Assembly (NCBI RefSeq): GCF_016908595.1
Contig: NZ_JAFBEC010000019.1
Location: 1-42,149 of the forward strand
Length of the DNA stretch: 42,149 nt
Source: Geomicrobium sediminis
Lineage (GTDB): Bacteria > Bacillota > Bacilli > Bacillales > Marinococcaceae
Direction: 5' to 3'
Shown here: positions 1 through 8,536 of the stretch, piece after piece
Position numbering within the stretch: the stretch's first letter is position 1
Layout of the letters: each line of letters opens with the position of its first letter
Translations under genes and position numbers: made by a program
Notes under the pieces: generated by a model
The model's database searches: none
The model's input: only the letters and a program-made list of their open reading frames with translations
Told to the model about the DNA's origin: nothing

Positions 1-60
1 TTTCCGTTCTTTTCTCTATTATAACAAAGCGTGGTTATGATTCGGCGTCTATAAATAAGA

Positions 61-93
61 AAAAGCTGTTGAGAAATGACTTTCTCAACAGCC
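61..93 (-). terminator. Rho-independent terminator, minus strand
   Basis: A perfect 12-bp stem (66-77 with 82-93, TGAC loop) is followed on the minus strand by a run of T (complement of 61-65). It would stop leftward transcripts such as that of spoVR. Confidence 0.65.
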
Positions 94-97
94 TGGC

Positions 98-123
98 GAC
101 CTACGTTGTAGGTCGTCCTTTTT
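98..123 (+). terminator. Hairpin with T-run, plus strand
   Basis: An 8-bp perfect stem (98-105 with 109-116) with a 3-base loop is followed by TCCTTTTTT. It may terminate a rightward gene lying outside the window. The three-base loop is tight, so the call is moderate. Confidence 0.4.
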
Positions 124-224
124 TACGAAACTTTGACATTTTTTGTAATAAAAGGAGTAAATCCCTTACAAACGCTTTGTTTTTCCAGGCAAATTGTTTG
201 CCTCAGATTGTCATCAATAAAAAA

Positions 225-297
225 GCCGACAGAAAACACTTAGAATTTCACCACGCCTCTCAACAATTGTAGTATCATTCAGAAAGCGTCTGTCGAC
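225..297 (-). terminator. Possible terminator of spoVR
   Basis: GTCGACAG and CTGTCGGC (minus strand) pair across a long loop and are followed by six T. The loop of 57 bases makes this weaker than the hairpin at 66-93. Confidence 0.3.
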
Positions 298-320
298 TTG
301 TTTTATGATCACTTACTGCA

Positions 321-1712
321 TCATTTCGTTTTTCGATGAATTCTACGGCCATCGTACGTAAATACGGTTATTTTCCCAGCACAAACCGTTTCTAAATGAA
401 CCGGCCTTCCCCATAAGTGATACATGTACGGAATCGTTTTCTCAAGTTCCTTCACATCAAGCTCAATCCCCTCGAACTGATGCGTAACGTAAAGTTCCCC
501 CGCGCGTAAATAATTCCCATCTGTCACCGTTAAATAAGGAAAACCACCATTGACCCTAGAAGCAACTAATTCATCACGAACGTGTTCCCACGACTTATCG
601 GTAATTTCATATTGATTGCCCTTTTTTCCGAATAGGTAAAGATCTTCTCGTTCCACTAAATCTTTCGTCAAATAATTTCTAAGAAACGATGCATCCGACT
701 CTAATTCTCTCACTTCAAAAATTTTTTCACGGCCACTTCCTTGCTTAATTCCCAATTGTCTCAGTTCGTCATTCGGATTGTCGTACCTTTCCTCAATATC
801 TTCAAAAATCTTTAAACCTAAATAATACGGGTTAATTGTCGTTTTTGATGGTACAACGACACTTGCGTTTAACTTCGCGAATTCAATCGTCTCTGCAAAT
901 GATAAGTCCACTTCTCTCATAATTCTCGCATGCCAAAACGAAGCCCAGCCTTCGTTCATAATTTTCGTTTCCATTTGTGGCCAAAAGTAAAGCATCTCTT
1001 CTCGCATCATCGTTAAAATATCCCGCTGCCAATCTTCAAGCTCCGTACTATGTTCTTCTATAAACAAAAGTAAATCTTTTTCAGGTTTCTCTGGAAACTT
1101 CTTCTTCACTTTTTTCGCAGGCTCTTTCGTTTCGGTTTCCCACAAATCTTCGTACGGTTCGGATTTCTTTTGCATCGGTTTTAAGACTTTCTCTCTCTCT
1201 TCACCTTTTGGTAAACGATAAGGGTCGACATGTTCTTGAATGGCAAGAACCGCATCAAGAAATGTTTCCACTTCTTCTTTGCCATGAATTTGCTCATAAT
1301 GAAAAATTCGCTCAGCGGTCGCGCTCATGCTTTCGACCATATCTTTTCTCGTGTTTATAAATCGACAATTGTTCTTAAAGAAATCGCAATGTGCAAGAAC
1401 GTGAGCAACAATTAACTCATTTTGAATCAACGAATTATTATTTAACAAAAATGCATAACAAGGATTCGAATTAATCACTAGTTCATAAATCTTGCTTAAT
1501 CCTAAATCATATTGAACTTTCATTTTATGGAACTGCTTACCGAAACTCCAATGACTAAATCGAGTAGGCATCCCATAAGCACCAAACGTATAAATTATAT
1601 CGGCCGGGCAAATTTCATATCTCATCGGATAAAAATCTAATCCGAACCCTTCAGCAATCTCTGTGATCTCTGCAATTTTGAATTGAAGTTCACGGTGTTC
1701 TTGTACGATCAT
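321..1712 (-). CDS. spoVR: SpoVR family protein
   Basis: The 463-residue product matches the SpoVR/YcgB family along its length (the Bacillus subtilis protein is about the same size). Family signatures are the N-terminal [29 protein letters not shown] and AHCDFFKNN stretches, and the central EEMLYFWPQ and [15 protein letters not shown] stretches. In B. subtilis SpoVR is needed for normal spore cortex formation and is made in the mother cell; its biochemical activity is unknown. The ATG at 1712 has AAGGGGGA 8 bases upstream. It lies on the same strand as yhbH and prkA within 10 kb, but is not in an operon with them. Confidence 0.93.
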   Translation of the reverse strand: MIVQEHRELQFKIAEITEIAEGFGLDFYPMRYEICPADIIYTFGAYGMPTRFSHWSFGKQFHKMKVQYDLGLSKIYELVINSNPCYAFLLNNNSLIQNELIVAHVLAHCDFFKNNCRFINTRKDMVESMSATAERIFHYEQIHGKEEVETFLDAVLAIQEHVDPYRLPKGEEREKVLKPMQKKSEPYEDLWETETKEPAKKVKKKFPEKPEKDLLLFIEEHSTELEDWQRDILTMMREEMLYFWPQMETKIMNEGWASFWHARIMREVDLSFAETIEFAKLNASVVVPSKTTINPYYLGLKIFEDIEERYDNPNDELRQLGIKQGSGREKIFEVRELESDASFLRNYLTKDLVEREDLYLFGKKGNQYEITDKSWEHVRDELVASRVNGGFPYLTVTDGNYLRAGELYVTHQFEGIELDVKELEKTIPYMYHLWGRPVHLETVCAGKITVFTYDGRRIHRKTK

Positions 1713-1833
1713 CCATCTTCCCCCTTAAACTTCTGCTACTTCTATTTATATGTTTTAACTTGGTGTAAATGAATCAACATGTTTTAACATTTCAAGATGT
1801 AGGTATAAGTCTGTATAGAGGAGGGGTTTTCCC

Positions 1834-2103
1834 ATGCGTTACCATATTGTTGTTCATGGCGCTGTGCAAGGAGTAGGTTTTAGACAATTCACATTACAAA
1901 CCGCAAAAAAACACCATCTGAGCGGTTGGGTTCGAAACCGTTCGGATGGTGCTGTAGAAATGAATGTACAAGGCGATCATTCAAGTATGGATTCCTTTCT
2001 AGAAGAGATTAGAAAAGGAAATGATTTATCAAACGTAGAAGATGTCATTACGACGAAAAAAGAAAATGAAAACGATGATTCAACGTTTAAGATTGTATAT
2101 TAG
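1834..2103 (+). CDS. acyP: Acylphosphatase
   Basis: This 89-residue protein is a full-length acylphosphatase, which hydrolyses acyl phosphates to carboxylate and phosphate in the cytoplasm. The GAVQGVGFR phosphate-binding loop with catalytic Arg17, and WVRNRSDG with catalytic Asn35, are both present. GAGGAGGGG precedes the ATG by about 8 bases. The gene is divergent from spoVR and converges with the acetyltransferase gene, whose 3' end it overlaps by 17 bases. Confidence 0.95.
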   Translation: MRYHIVVHGAVQGVGFRQFTLQTAKKHHLSGWVRNRSDGAVEMNVQGDHSSMDSFLEEIRKGNDLSNVEDVITTKKENENDDSTFKIVY

Positions 2104-2914
2104 CAGACTTCTTAATTAGAAAATGTCCACGCGCTTCTAATTGTTCAACAGCTTCAAGCACCGGAAGTTTTGGGAGGTGAAAGGTGTCTTGTAGGACGGC
2201 CTTCATCTCTTCTAATGATTTTATTGATCTCTCTGTTTTACTTCCTCCGCCTCGCATCGTCAATACAGTATTTTTCAAAGACAGCATACGTTGCTTGTAC
2301 TCACACCATTTGTCGATGCGAATGCAGCTCATATAAGGACCATTTTCCAGAAACGATTGTTGGATCGGTTGCATTAAATCATCTAACGTATAACGCTGAT
2401 CACTACGGAATGCCCACTTTTTACTAACTTGCCTGCCTCCAATCGTTCGAACATACGTGAACGTATGTGGCTCTTCACCTTTTCTCAGGTGTACCTTCTC
2501 CCCAGCGAAAATCGGTGTTTGTCGCTCAATCCCAAGCGGTAACGGAGCCAGAATCGGCGCCGTTGTACCCACATCTACGTACCACACCTTCTTTGAATCA
2601 GCTAATCCTACTAACAACGCTAAATGCTCGTTGCCAGGACGAATATACGACACCACATACCCGAGCTCCCTCAAAAGCCTGGCAAATTGAATGTTCAACG
2701 TATAGCACGTCCCACCCATATCATAGTTTTTGCGCCGATTTAAAAACTCTTCAACTGTAATGATTTGGTTTTTTTCGTACTGATCAATTAAGAGCTTACT
2801 GACGTTTTCAAATGGAAAAACGAGTCGATGGCGCTTCATTAATTTTTTTAGAAACGGAAGTGACGGCTGCTTTTGCTCAACGTTCAACAACCTTAAATAC
2901 TCCAAAACCCACAT
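2087..2914 (-). CDS. Arylamine N-acetyltransferase family protein
   Basis: The product has the NAT fold signatures: RLVFPFENVSKLL near the N terminus, GGTCYTLN with the catalytic Cys70, EHLALLV with His97 and WYVDVGTTAP with Asp114, so the Cys-His-Asp triad is complete. Such enzymes transfer an acetyl group from acetyl-CoA to arylamines or hydrazines. I start at the ATG at 2914, because AGGTGGTG lies 6-8 bases upstream; the frame stays open four codons further, from a GTG inside that ribosome binding site. The 3' end overlaps acyP on the other strand. The natural substrate is unknown. Confidence 0.85.
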   Translation of the reverse strand: MWVLEYLRLLNVEQKQPSLPFLKKLMKRHRLVFPFENVSKLLIDQYEKNQIITVEEFLNRRKNYDMGGTCYTLNIQFARLLRELGYVVSYIRPGNEHLALLVGLADSKKVWYVDVGTTAPILAPLPLGIERQTPIFAGEKVHLRKGEEPHTFTYVRTIGGRQVSKKWAFRSDQRYTLDDLMQPIQQSFLENGPYMSCIRIDKWCEYKQRMLSLKNTVLTMRGGGSKTERSIKSLEEMKAVLQDTFHLPKLPVLEAVEQLEARGHFLIKKSANIQS

Positions 2915-2943
2915 TTTATACACCACCTATAACACAAACAGCT

Positions 2944-4674
2944 TTACAATCGATTCGTTAGTTCGTTCATTACGTTTTCGGAAACGTCAGCGAGTCTTTC
3001 ATGAGCACCTTCACTCGTTTCACTGCGAACACCAAAATAAACTTTCAGTTTCGGTTCCGTGCCCGAAGGGCGTACACAAATCCACGTTTCATCAGAGAGG
3101 AAATACTTAATAACATTTGATTTAGGCAAATGCAGTGCTACTTTGGAATTCGTCGTCACTTCTACTCTTTCCTGCAACTGATAGTCTTCAATTGTCTTAA
3201 CTGGAATTCCGTTAATAGCTTCAAACGGCTCTTTTCTTAACGATTGAATCAATTGTTCGATTTGCTTTGCGCCACGCTCGCCTTTTAGTTCCATGCTATT
3301 CGTTTGCTCTTTAAAATAACCGAACTGATCATAAATATGGTGCAGTTGATCCAATAACGTTTCTCCATTCGCTTTAGCTAACAATGCAGCTTCACAGATA
3401 ATCATACCCGCTTGAATGGCATCTTTATCACGAACGAAAGAGCCTAATAAATAACCGTAAGATTCCTCATAACCGAACAAAAACTCGCGATTATCGCTAG
3501 AAAACTCTTCAATTTTCTCAGCAATAAATTTAAAACCCGTTAATGTATCAACACAACTTGCACCAAAGTGTTCTGCGATGACACGACCTGATTCCGATGT
3601 AACAATCGTTTTTAAAACGTGATCGTTGTTCGTTACGCCAACACCCTCTGATTTCTTTTGAAGCATTTGATGCAATAACAGTAGTCCTGTTTCATTTCCG
3701 TTTAATAAACGATATCCTGCAGCTGAGTTCTCATCAGGAACCGCAACTCCGATTCGGTCTGCGTCTGGGTCAGTGGCAATTAAGACGTCTGCTCCCATTT
3801 CATTGCCTTTTTTCATCGCCAATGAAAATGCCGCTGGATCTTCTGGATTCGGCAATCTCACCGTTGAAAACTGTGGGTCAGGAAGCTCTTGTTCTGAAAC
3901 GAGTGTCACATTAGTAAACCCATTTTCAGTAAGCGCTCGTCGTAAAGGCTCTCTCGCTGTTCCGTGTAATGGACTAAAAACGATCGATAGGTCTGCTCCG
4001 TGAGCCTTTACTTGTTCCTGATCTTGTACGATAGAGATTAGCGCTTCTTGATACGCATCATCCACATCCTCGGGTACAAACGTAAACTGATGATTGTTTA
4101 TCGCTTCCGTATAATCCGCAACAGCAATCGTTAATTCATCTTCTACAGCATTTACATAGCTAATGAGTTCATCTGATTGCGCTAAAGGTAGTTGTGCACC
4201 TTGCTCGTTATATACTTTCACCCCATTGTATTCAGGGGGGTTGTGGCTCGCAGTAATCATAATACCTGCCACTGCTTTGGTGTGACGTACGGCAAATGAC
4301 AACATCGGTGTCGGCTTTAACTCTTTAAATACAAGAGCTTTATAGCCATTTTCAATTAACGTAAGAGCACATTGATTAGCAAACTCTTGTGATTGGTGCC
4401 TAGAATCGTAAGCAATGACGACTTTACCGCCATGTTGATTATTATTCGTTAAGTAATGAGCAAGTCCTAATGCTGCCTTTCGTACGGTGTAGATGTTCAA
4501 CCGGTTTGGTCCAACACCTAATTCGCCCCTCATTCCCCCGGTACCAAATGCAAGGTTTCTATAAAAGCAATCACGTAAGACTACCTCATCGCCTTTTTGC
4601 AATGATTCAAGGTCTTGACGTAGCGCTTCATCTTGAACGTTTTCTTTCCAATGATCAATACGTTGTTGTATCAT
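2944..4674 (-). CDS. pgcA: Phosphoglucomutase/phosphomannomutase (alpha-D-phosphohexomutase)
   Basis: The 576-residue protein is a full-length alpha-D-phosphohexomutase, close in size to B. subtilis PgcA (581). Visible are the active-site phosphoserine loop TASHNPP with Ser143, the metal loop DPDADRIG (Asp302, 304, 306), the sugar-binding GYEESYGY and the C-terminal phosphate-binding RPSGTEPKLKVYF. It interconverts glucose 1- and 6-phosphate, which feeds UDP-glucose for glycolipid and teichoic acid synthesis and links metabolism to cell size in B. subtilis. GGGGGAGGA precedes the ATG. An extended -10 promoter lies at 4728-4736 on the same strand. Confidence 0.95.
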   Translation of the reverse strand: MIQQRIDHWKENVQDEALRQDLESLQKGDEVVLRDCFYRNLAFGTGGMRGELGVGPNRLNIYTVRKAALGLAHYLTNNNQHGGKVVIAYDSRHQSQEFANQCALTLIENGYKALVFKELKPTPMLSFAVRHTKAVAGIMITASHNPPEYNGVKVYNEQGAQLPLAQSDELISYVNAVEDELTIAVADYTEAINNHQFTFVPEDVDDAYQEALISIVQDQEQVKAHGADLSIVFSPLHGTAREPLRRALTENGFTNVTLVSEQELPDPQFSTVRLPNPEDPAAFSLAMKKGNEMGADVLIATDPDADRIGVAVPDENSAAGYRLLNGNETGLLLLHQMLQKKSEGVGVTNNDHVLKTIVTSESGRVIAEHFGASCVDTLTGFKFIAEKIEEFSSDNREFLFGYEESYGYLLGSFVRDKDAIQAGMIICEAALLAKANGETLLDQLHHIYDQFGYFKEQTNSMELKGERGAKQIEQLIQSLRKEPFEAINGIPVKTIEDYQLQERVEVTTNSKVALHLPKSNVIKYFLSDETWICVRPSGTEPKLKVYFGVRSETSEGAHERLADVSENVMNELTNRL

Positions 4675-4727
4675 GAATCCTCCCCCTTGGGCTAACCAAA
4701 TATCATGCTAGCGCAATCACTGATTGT

Positions 4728-4736
4728 ATTATACCA
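4728..4736 (-). promoter_or_regulatory. Extended -10 promoter of pgcA
   Basis: On the minus strand the sequence reads TGGTATAAT, a consensus extended -10 element about 55 bases before the pgcA start. No good -35 is visible, as is usual for this promoter type. The divergent msrA promoter seems to be a similar TGGTAAAAT at 4772-4780. Confidence 0.5.
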
Positions 4737-4804
4737 TCTCATAAGGTAGGTTCGTACTAGTAGGCGTTCTTTGGTAAAATTGGATTAAGGAAGGTGTGAT
4801 TTTA

Positions 4805-5326
4805 ATGGCAACTGAACGAGCCATTTTTGCAGGTGGTTGTTTTTGGTGTATGGTGCAACCATTTGAAGAACAAGCAGGCATTCAAGCTGTAACATCAGGT
4901 TATATAGGTGGAGAGATTTCAGACCCTACATATGAGCAAGTGAAACGAGGGACGAGCGGACACTACGAAGCCGTAGAAATTCTCTTTGATCCGACCCTTT
5001 ATAAGTACACTCAACTATTGGATTTATTTTGGCCACAAATTGATCCAACCGACCCTGATGGGCAGTTTCACGATCGTGGCAGTCAATACCGTACCGCGAT
5101 CTTCTACGTGAATGATGAACAAAAAGAGCTTGCAACGAAGTCAAAAATTGAACTCGAATCAAGCGGTCGTTTTAAGCAACCGATCGTCACAGAGATTAAG
5201 CCAGCAACGACTTTTTATCCGGCAGAAGCCGAGCATCAGCAGTTTTATAAAACGAATCCTGCATACTACAAAACAGACCGCAAAGCGTCCGGTCGAGATG
5301 AATTTATCCGTCATCACTGGGAGTAA
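4805..5326 (+). CDS. msrA: Peptide-methionine (S)-S-oxide reductase MsrA
   Basis: The product of 173 residues is a typical MsrA, which reduces the S-epimer of methionine sulfoxide in proteins. The GGCFWC motif holds the catalytic Cys12 and a likely resolving Cys15. SGYIGG, the HYEAV strand and DPTDPDGQFHDRGSQYRTAIF are classic family blocks. I chose the ATG at 4805 because AAGGAAGGTG lies upstream at proper spacing; the GTG at 4796 sits inside that site. No msrB follows; a bidirectional terminator comes after the gene. Confidence 0.95.
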   Translation: MATERAIFAGGCFWCMVQPFEEQAGIQAVTSGYIGGEISDPTYEQVKRGTSGHYEAVEILFDPTLYKYTQLLDLFWPQIDPTDPDGQFHDRGSQYRTAIFYVNDEQKELATKSKIELESSGRFKQPIVTEIKPATTFYPAEAEHQQFYKTNPAYYKTDRKASGRDEFIRHHWE

Positions 5327-5394
5327 AATTGACTTAGTGTCAGCTAAGATAATCGTAGCCCAATTATGAGTAAGTTTAATTCTCAATCTTTTAA

Positions 5395-5434
5395 CTAAAA
5401 AAAGATCGGCACATGAAACACGCCGATCTTTTGA
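5395..5434. terminator. Bidirectional terminator between msrA and yhbH
   Basis: A 9-bp perfect stem (5402-5410 with 5422-5430) has A-runs on its left and T-runs on its right, so it can end msrA transcripts rightwards and yhbH transcripts leftwards. Confidence 0.75.
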
Positions 5435-5438
5435 GTGT

Positions 5439-6614
5439 TTATACGTTTTTTGCGTGACTCTCTTCATTACTGAAAAACCACTGCAATGCATTAAAGACAT
5501 GTTTCTTTTCTTTTAATATGAAGTGCCTGAACCTTGGATCTTTAATGTTTTGGTAGACGTTCATTAGCGTACTGTGACGACTATATGCGTTTACTTCGCC
5601 ATAACCAAACATGTTCGACTTATCCATAATCTGCTCAATCAGTTTGAGGCATTTTTTGTTATCCGATGTTAAGTTATCGCCATCTGAGAAGTGGAATGGG
5701 TAAATATTGTACACTTTCGGATCGTAATGATCTTCTATACGCTGTAAGCAAAGTTCATAAGCGGATGAACAAATCGTTCCCCCACTCTCACCTTTCGTGA
5801 AAAAGTGTTCTTCATCAACGACTTTTGCTTCTGTGTGGTGCGCAATGAACTCAATCTCTACACTTTCATATTTCGTACGTAAAAAGCGTGTCATCCAAAA
5901 GAAAAAGCTTCTCGCCATATACTTTTCCCATTTCCCCATTGAACCAGACGTATCGAGCATCGCAATGATAATCGCTTTTGATTCGTGTCTTATCTCTTCA
6001 TTCCACGTTTTAAATCGTAAATCATCTCGATAGATCGGATTGATTCCCGGTCTTCCTTCCATGGCGTTTCGTTTTAATGCGGTTAAAATCGTCCGTCGTT
6101 TGTCGATATTTCCAATCAGACCTTTTTTACGTACGTCGTTAAAGATAATGTCTTCTACGACGAGATCCTCATCATCTTTCTTTTGAAGATTCGGTAACTC
6201 TAAATGTTGGAACAGTGCTTCTTCTAATTCGGCAATTGAGATTTCTGCTTCATAATAATCTTCACCCGCTGTATCCCCAGGTTTGTTTCCTTTACCAGGA
6301 CCGTTTGCTTTATCTTTGCCGGGTGCTCTGGCAACGACATCCCCAACCTGACTATCGCCATCCCCTTGCCCTACATGTTGCTTCTTATCATCGTTGTAAC
6401 GAATTTTGTATTCATCTAAGGAACGAATTGGTACGTGAACGACATCACGCCCATTGGACATCACAATGCTTTCATCTGTAATTAAATCTGGCAAATTTTG
6501 ATGTATGGCATCTTTTACTTTTTCTTCATGACGTCTTTGATCGAGATAGCCTTTGCGATGGAGGGACCAATTCTCTTCTGATATGACAAAGGGTGGCAGT
6601 TGCTTTTCATCCAT
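5439..6614 (-). CDS. yhbH: Sporulation protein YhbH (UPF0229/DUF444 family)
   Basis: The 391-residue protein belongs to the YhbH/YeaH family. A charged Gly-rich linker (about residues 80-120) precedes a von Willebrand A-like domain with the metal site DTSGSMG at 221-227. Family stretches [16 protein letters not shown] and [19 protein letters not shown] follow. It is sporulation-associated in Bacillus, and in enterobacteria YeaH is co-transcribed with the PrkA-like kinase YeaG. The ATG follows TAGGAGGG. The link to prkA and spoVR is inferred from family context; the three are neighbours but not contiguous. Confidence 0.93.
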   Translation of the reverse strand: MDEKQLPPFVISEENWSLHRKGYLDQRRHEEKVKDAIHQNLPDLITDESIVMSNGRDVVHVPIRSLDEYKIRYNDDKKQHVGQGDGDSQVGDVVARAPGKDKANGPGKGNKPGDTAGEDYYEAEISIAELEEALFQHLELPNLQKKDDEDLVVEDIIFNDVRKKGLIGNIDKRRTILTALKRNAMEGRPGINPIYRDDLRFKTWNEEIRHESKAIIIAMLDTSGSMGKWEKYMARSFFFWMTRFLRTKYESVEIEFIAHHTEAKVVDEEHFFTKGESGGTICSSAYELCLQRIEDHYDPKVYNIYPFHFSDGDNLTSDNKKCLKLIEQIMDKSNMFGYGEVNAYSRHSTLMNVYQNIKDPRFRHFILKEKKHVFNALQWFFSNEESHAKNV

Positions 6615-6778
6615 CTAAAAACCCTCCTAAAGAACAAACAGCTCTCCCCAAGAAACCGAATGTTCAATAATTTTAATCGTCATCGTATTTCGGACACGTC
6701 GTACTACTCCCATCGTATGCAGCAGAAAACAAGAATTGTCATTTGATTTGCAAAAGAGTCGTCCAGATTTCAAGCAAA

Positions 6779-6805
6779 CAAAAAAGCCTCTCAGTGATGA
6801 GAAGC
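6779..6805 (-). terminator. Terminator of the signal peptidase gene
   Basis: On the minus strand a 7-bp stem (6799-6805 with 6786-6792, 6-base loop) is followed by six T. It lies 35 bases after the stop of the signal peptidase gene. Confidence 0.65.
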
Positions 6806-6839
6806 AGCAGAGTGACAATTGAATAAGCCATTGTAACGA

Positions 6840-7430
6840 CTAATTAATAATTGAAAAGTCGCTTACTGGCCAATAGCGGATGTTCGCTTTTCCTACGATG
6901 CTATCGTATTCTACATAACCGATCTGTCTGCTATCAAGACTATTTCTACGGTTATCGCCTAATACGAACAAGTGACCGTCTGGAACGATCTGACTTTCAA
7001 GATCTAAATCTTCTAATGTAAAGTTTCTCGTAAATGGACCTCCTGTCGTCTCTGCTATTGACGGTTGTAAGTAATCTTCGAGTAACGGTTCATCGTTTAC
7101 ATAGAGCACGTCATCAATGTAGGCGATTGAATCTCCAGGTAAGCCAATTACTCGTTTAATGTAGTCACTTTCATCGGTAGCATGAAAAACGATTAAGTCA
7201 AAACGCTCAGGTTCTGAAATGTGGTAGCCAATCTTATTTATGATTAGGCGCTCTCCACTTTCAATCGTCGGCATCATTGATTCACCGTGTACCATGTAGT
7301 TTGCAAAGAAAAACGTCCTTACGATTACGACGATGCAAATGACGATAATAAATGTTTTTACCCAATCCCAAATTTCTTTTGATAGACTTGTCAATGCCGT
7401 AACCCCCAAACTGAATATGTTGCGTTTCAT
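6840..7430 (-). CDS. lepB: Signal peptidase I
   Basis: This 196-residue type I signal peptidase is anchored by one membrane helix (about residues 24-43), with the catalytic domain outside. HGESMMPTI holds the nucleophile Ser51 and YIKRVIGLPGD the general base Lys92; DGHLFVLGDNRRNSLDSR is the conserved box E. It removes signal peptides from secreted pre-proteins such as the product of the divergent gene on its right. The short single-anchor form is typical of Gram-positive Sip proteins; which paralogue it is cannot be told. The ribosome binding site is weak. Confidence 0.93.
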   Translation of the reverse strand: MKRNIFSLGVTALTSLSKEIWDWVKTFIIVICIVVIVRTFFFANYMVHGESMMPTIESGERLIINKIGYHISEPERFDLIVFHATDESDYIKRVIGLPGDSIAYIDDVLYVNDEPLLEDYLQPSIAETTGGPFTRNFTLEDLDLESQIVPDGHLFVLGDNRRNSLDSRQIGYVEYDSIVGKANIRYWPVSDFSIIN

Positions 7431-7575
7431 TTGAATTGCTCTACGACTTTTTACATATTTTTTTATGTTTTACTTGCTTTTTACGTTATTTTTGTGAAAA
7501 ATACGTATAGGTATGTAACTTCATCGTACAAGAACTCGTCTATTACTAGGACTCGGAACGAGCAGAGGTGACTTT

Positions 7576-8493
7576 ATGAGTTTTATTTCAACAATCCTTG
7601 TGAGTATCATAATGATTGTTTCCCCGTTCCTTTATCATACCACACATTCTTTGGAACCAACTGAAGACGCACCACCGACCATTCAGCTAAACAGAGATGG
7701 TGAATATGTTGAATTAGTATGGGGACCACATCCGAATACAGGATATCGAATTGAAATTGTTGATAGCTATGAACAAGATGGTGAGTGGCAAATCATTTAC
7801 TCATTAACAACACCTGAACGAAATGAACCTGGATTACTTGAAACCACTGCATTTCCAAAAACAACGACAATGGTACCGAGTGAATATCAAGACATTCAAT
7901 TAATTGAAGAGCGCGATAGCAGTTTTTATCATCATTTCCCTCTTCTTACGGTTTCCGAAACACATTCTTTTGAGTTGCAGTTTAGTGAGCCATTTGATGA
8001 AGAAACAATTAGCAATGAGTCCTTATTCGTTACAGATCACGAAGGTAACGTCATTCACAACTTTATTTTCATTTACACACCGACGCAAATCCAAGTAAGA
8101 CCCCCTTCAGACGGTTACGATCATGGTGGTCTTTATTATCTGTACGTCAATGATTCAATCGAGAATCAAAGTGATCAGTCACTTTCTAAAAGCTATAAAC
8201 AGCCGTTTTACATTGACGAAGATGTTGAGCAGCGTGATATGCCACCATCTACATGGTTAGAGTACCAAGAAATGGAATTTGATGGTGAACAACCGATTGA
8301 AGCTGAGGATGATTCTGATCATTTATTTAGCATTCACCTCAGTGAGAACGAAGATGGCTCCTATATCATTTTGCACAACGACGAACAATCGTCCAGTGAG
8401 TCCTTATTGCCTCCTGTAAGCATTCCATCTTCATTTCTACCGCTACATCCAACGCTTCCATTTCCACATCAATACGGCTTAACAAAATCGTAA
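7576..8493 (+). CDS. Secreted protein with PrcB-like and Ig-like domains
   Basis: A hydrophobic N terminus (about residues 4-22) looks like a signal peptide. Residues 40-110 contain GPHPNTGYRIEIV and a later AFPKTTTMVP stretch, a pattern like the protease-complex inhibitor PrcB C-terminal/chagasin-like fold. Residues 130-215 (SEPFDEETISNESLFVTD, then YYLYVNDSI) resemble an SbsA-type Ig-like domain (Big_5). The C terminus is acidic, then Pro/Ser-rich. AGAGGTGA precedes the ATG. A role in modulating extracellular proteases is only a guess from the first domain. A strong terminator follows. Confidence 0.7.
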   Translation: MSFISTILVSIIMIVSPFLYHTTHSLEPTEDAPPTIQLNRDGEYVELVWGPHPNTGYRIEIVDSYEQDGEWQIIYSLTTPERNEPGLLETTAFPKTTTMVPSEYQDIQLIEERDSSFYHHFPLLTVSETHSFELQFSEPFDEETISNESLFVTDHEGNVIHNFIFIYTPTQIQVRPPSDGYDHGGLYYLYVNDSIENQSDQSLSKSYKQPFYIDEDVEQRDMPPSTWLEYQEMEFDGEQPIEAEDDSDHLFSIHLSENEDGSYIILHNDEQSSSESLLPPVSIPSSFLPLHPTLPFPHQYGLTKS

Positions 8494-8497
8494 AATA

Positions 8498-8529
8498 AAC
8501 CCAGCAGTGTTTAACTGCTGGGTTCTTTT
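8498..8529. terminator. Terminator after the secreted-protein gene
   Basis: An 11-bp perfect stem (8498-8508 with 8514-8524) is followed by CTTTTTG. It ends the plus-strand gene at 8493, and it lies just beyond the 3' end of prkA on the other strand. Confidence 0.8.
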
Positions 8530-8536
8530 TGTCTGA

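Larger units (their letters stand above)
1..320. other. Intergenic region without a gene at the left edge
   Basis: I see no convincing coding sequence here. The region holds two adjacent perfect hairpins (66-93 and 98-116) and a weaker long-loop hairpin (225-297) beside the end of the spoVR gene. The short open frames in it lack ribosome binding sites and protein-like composition. On the minus strand TATAAT is readable near 15-25 and could be the -10 of a gene outside the window. Confidence 0.5.

Noticed and set aside
6627-6818. 63-codon minus-strand frame after the signal peptidase gene
   Set aside because: It overlaps the terminator and has no ribosome binding site.
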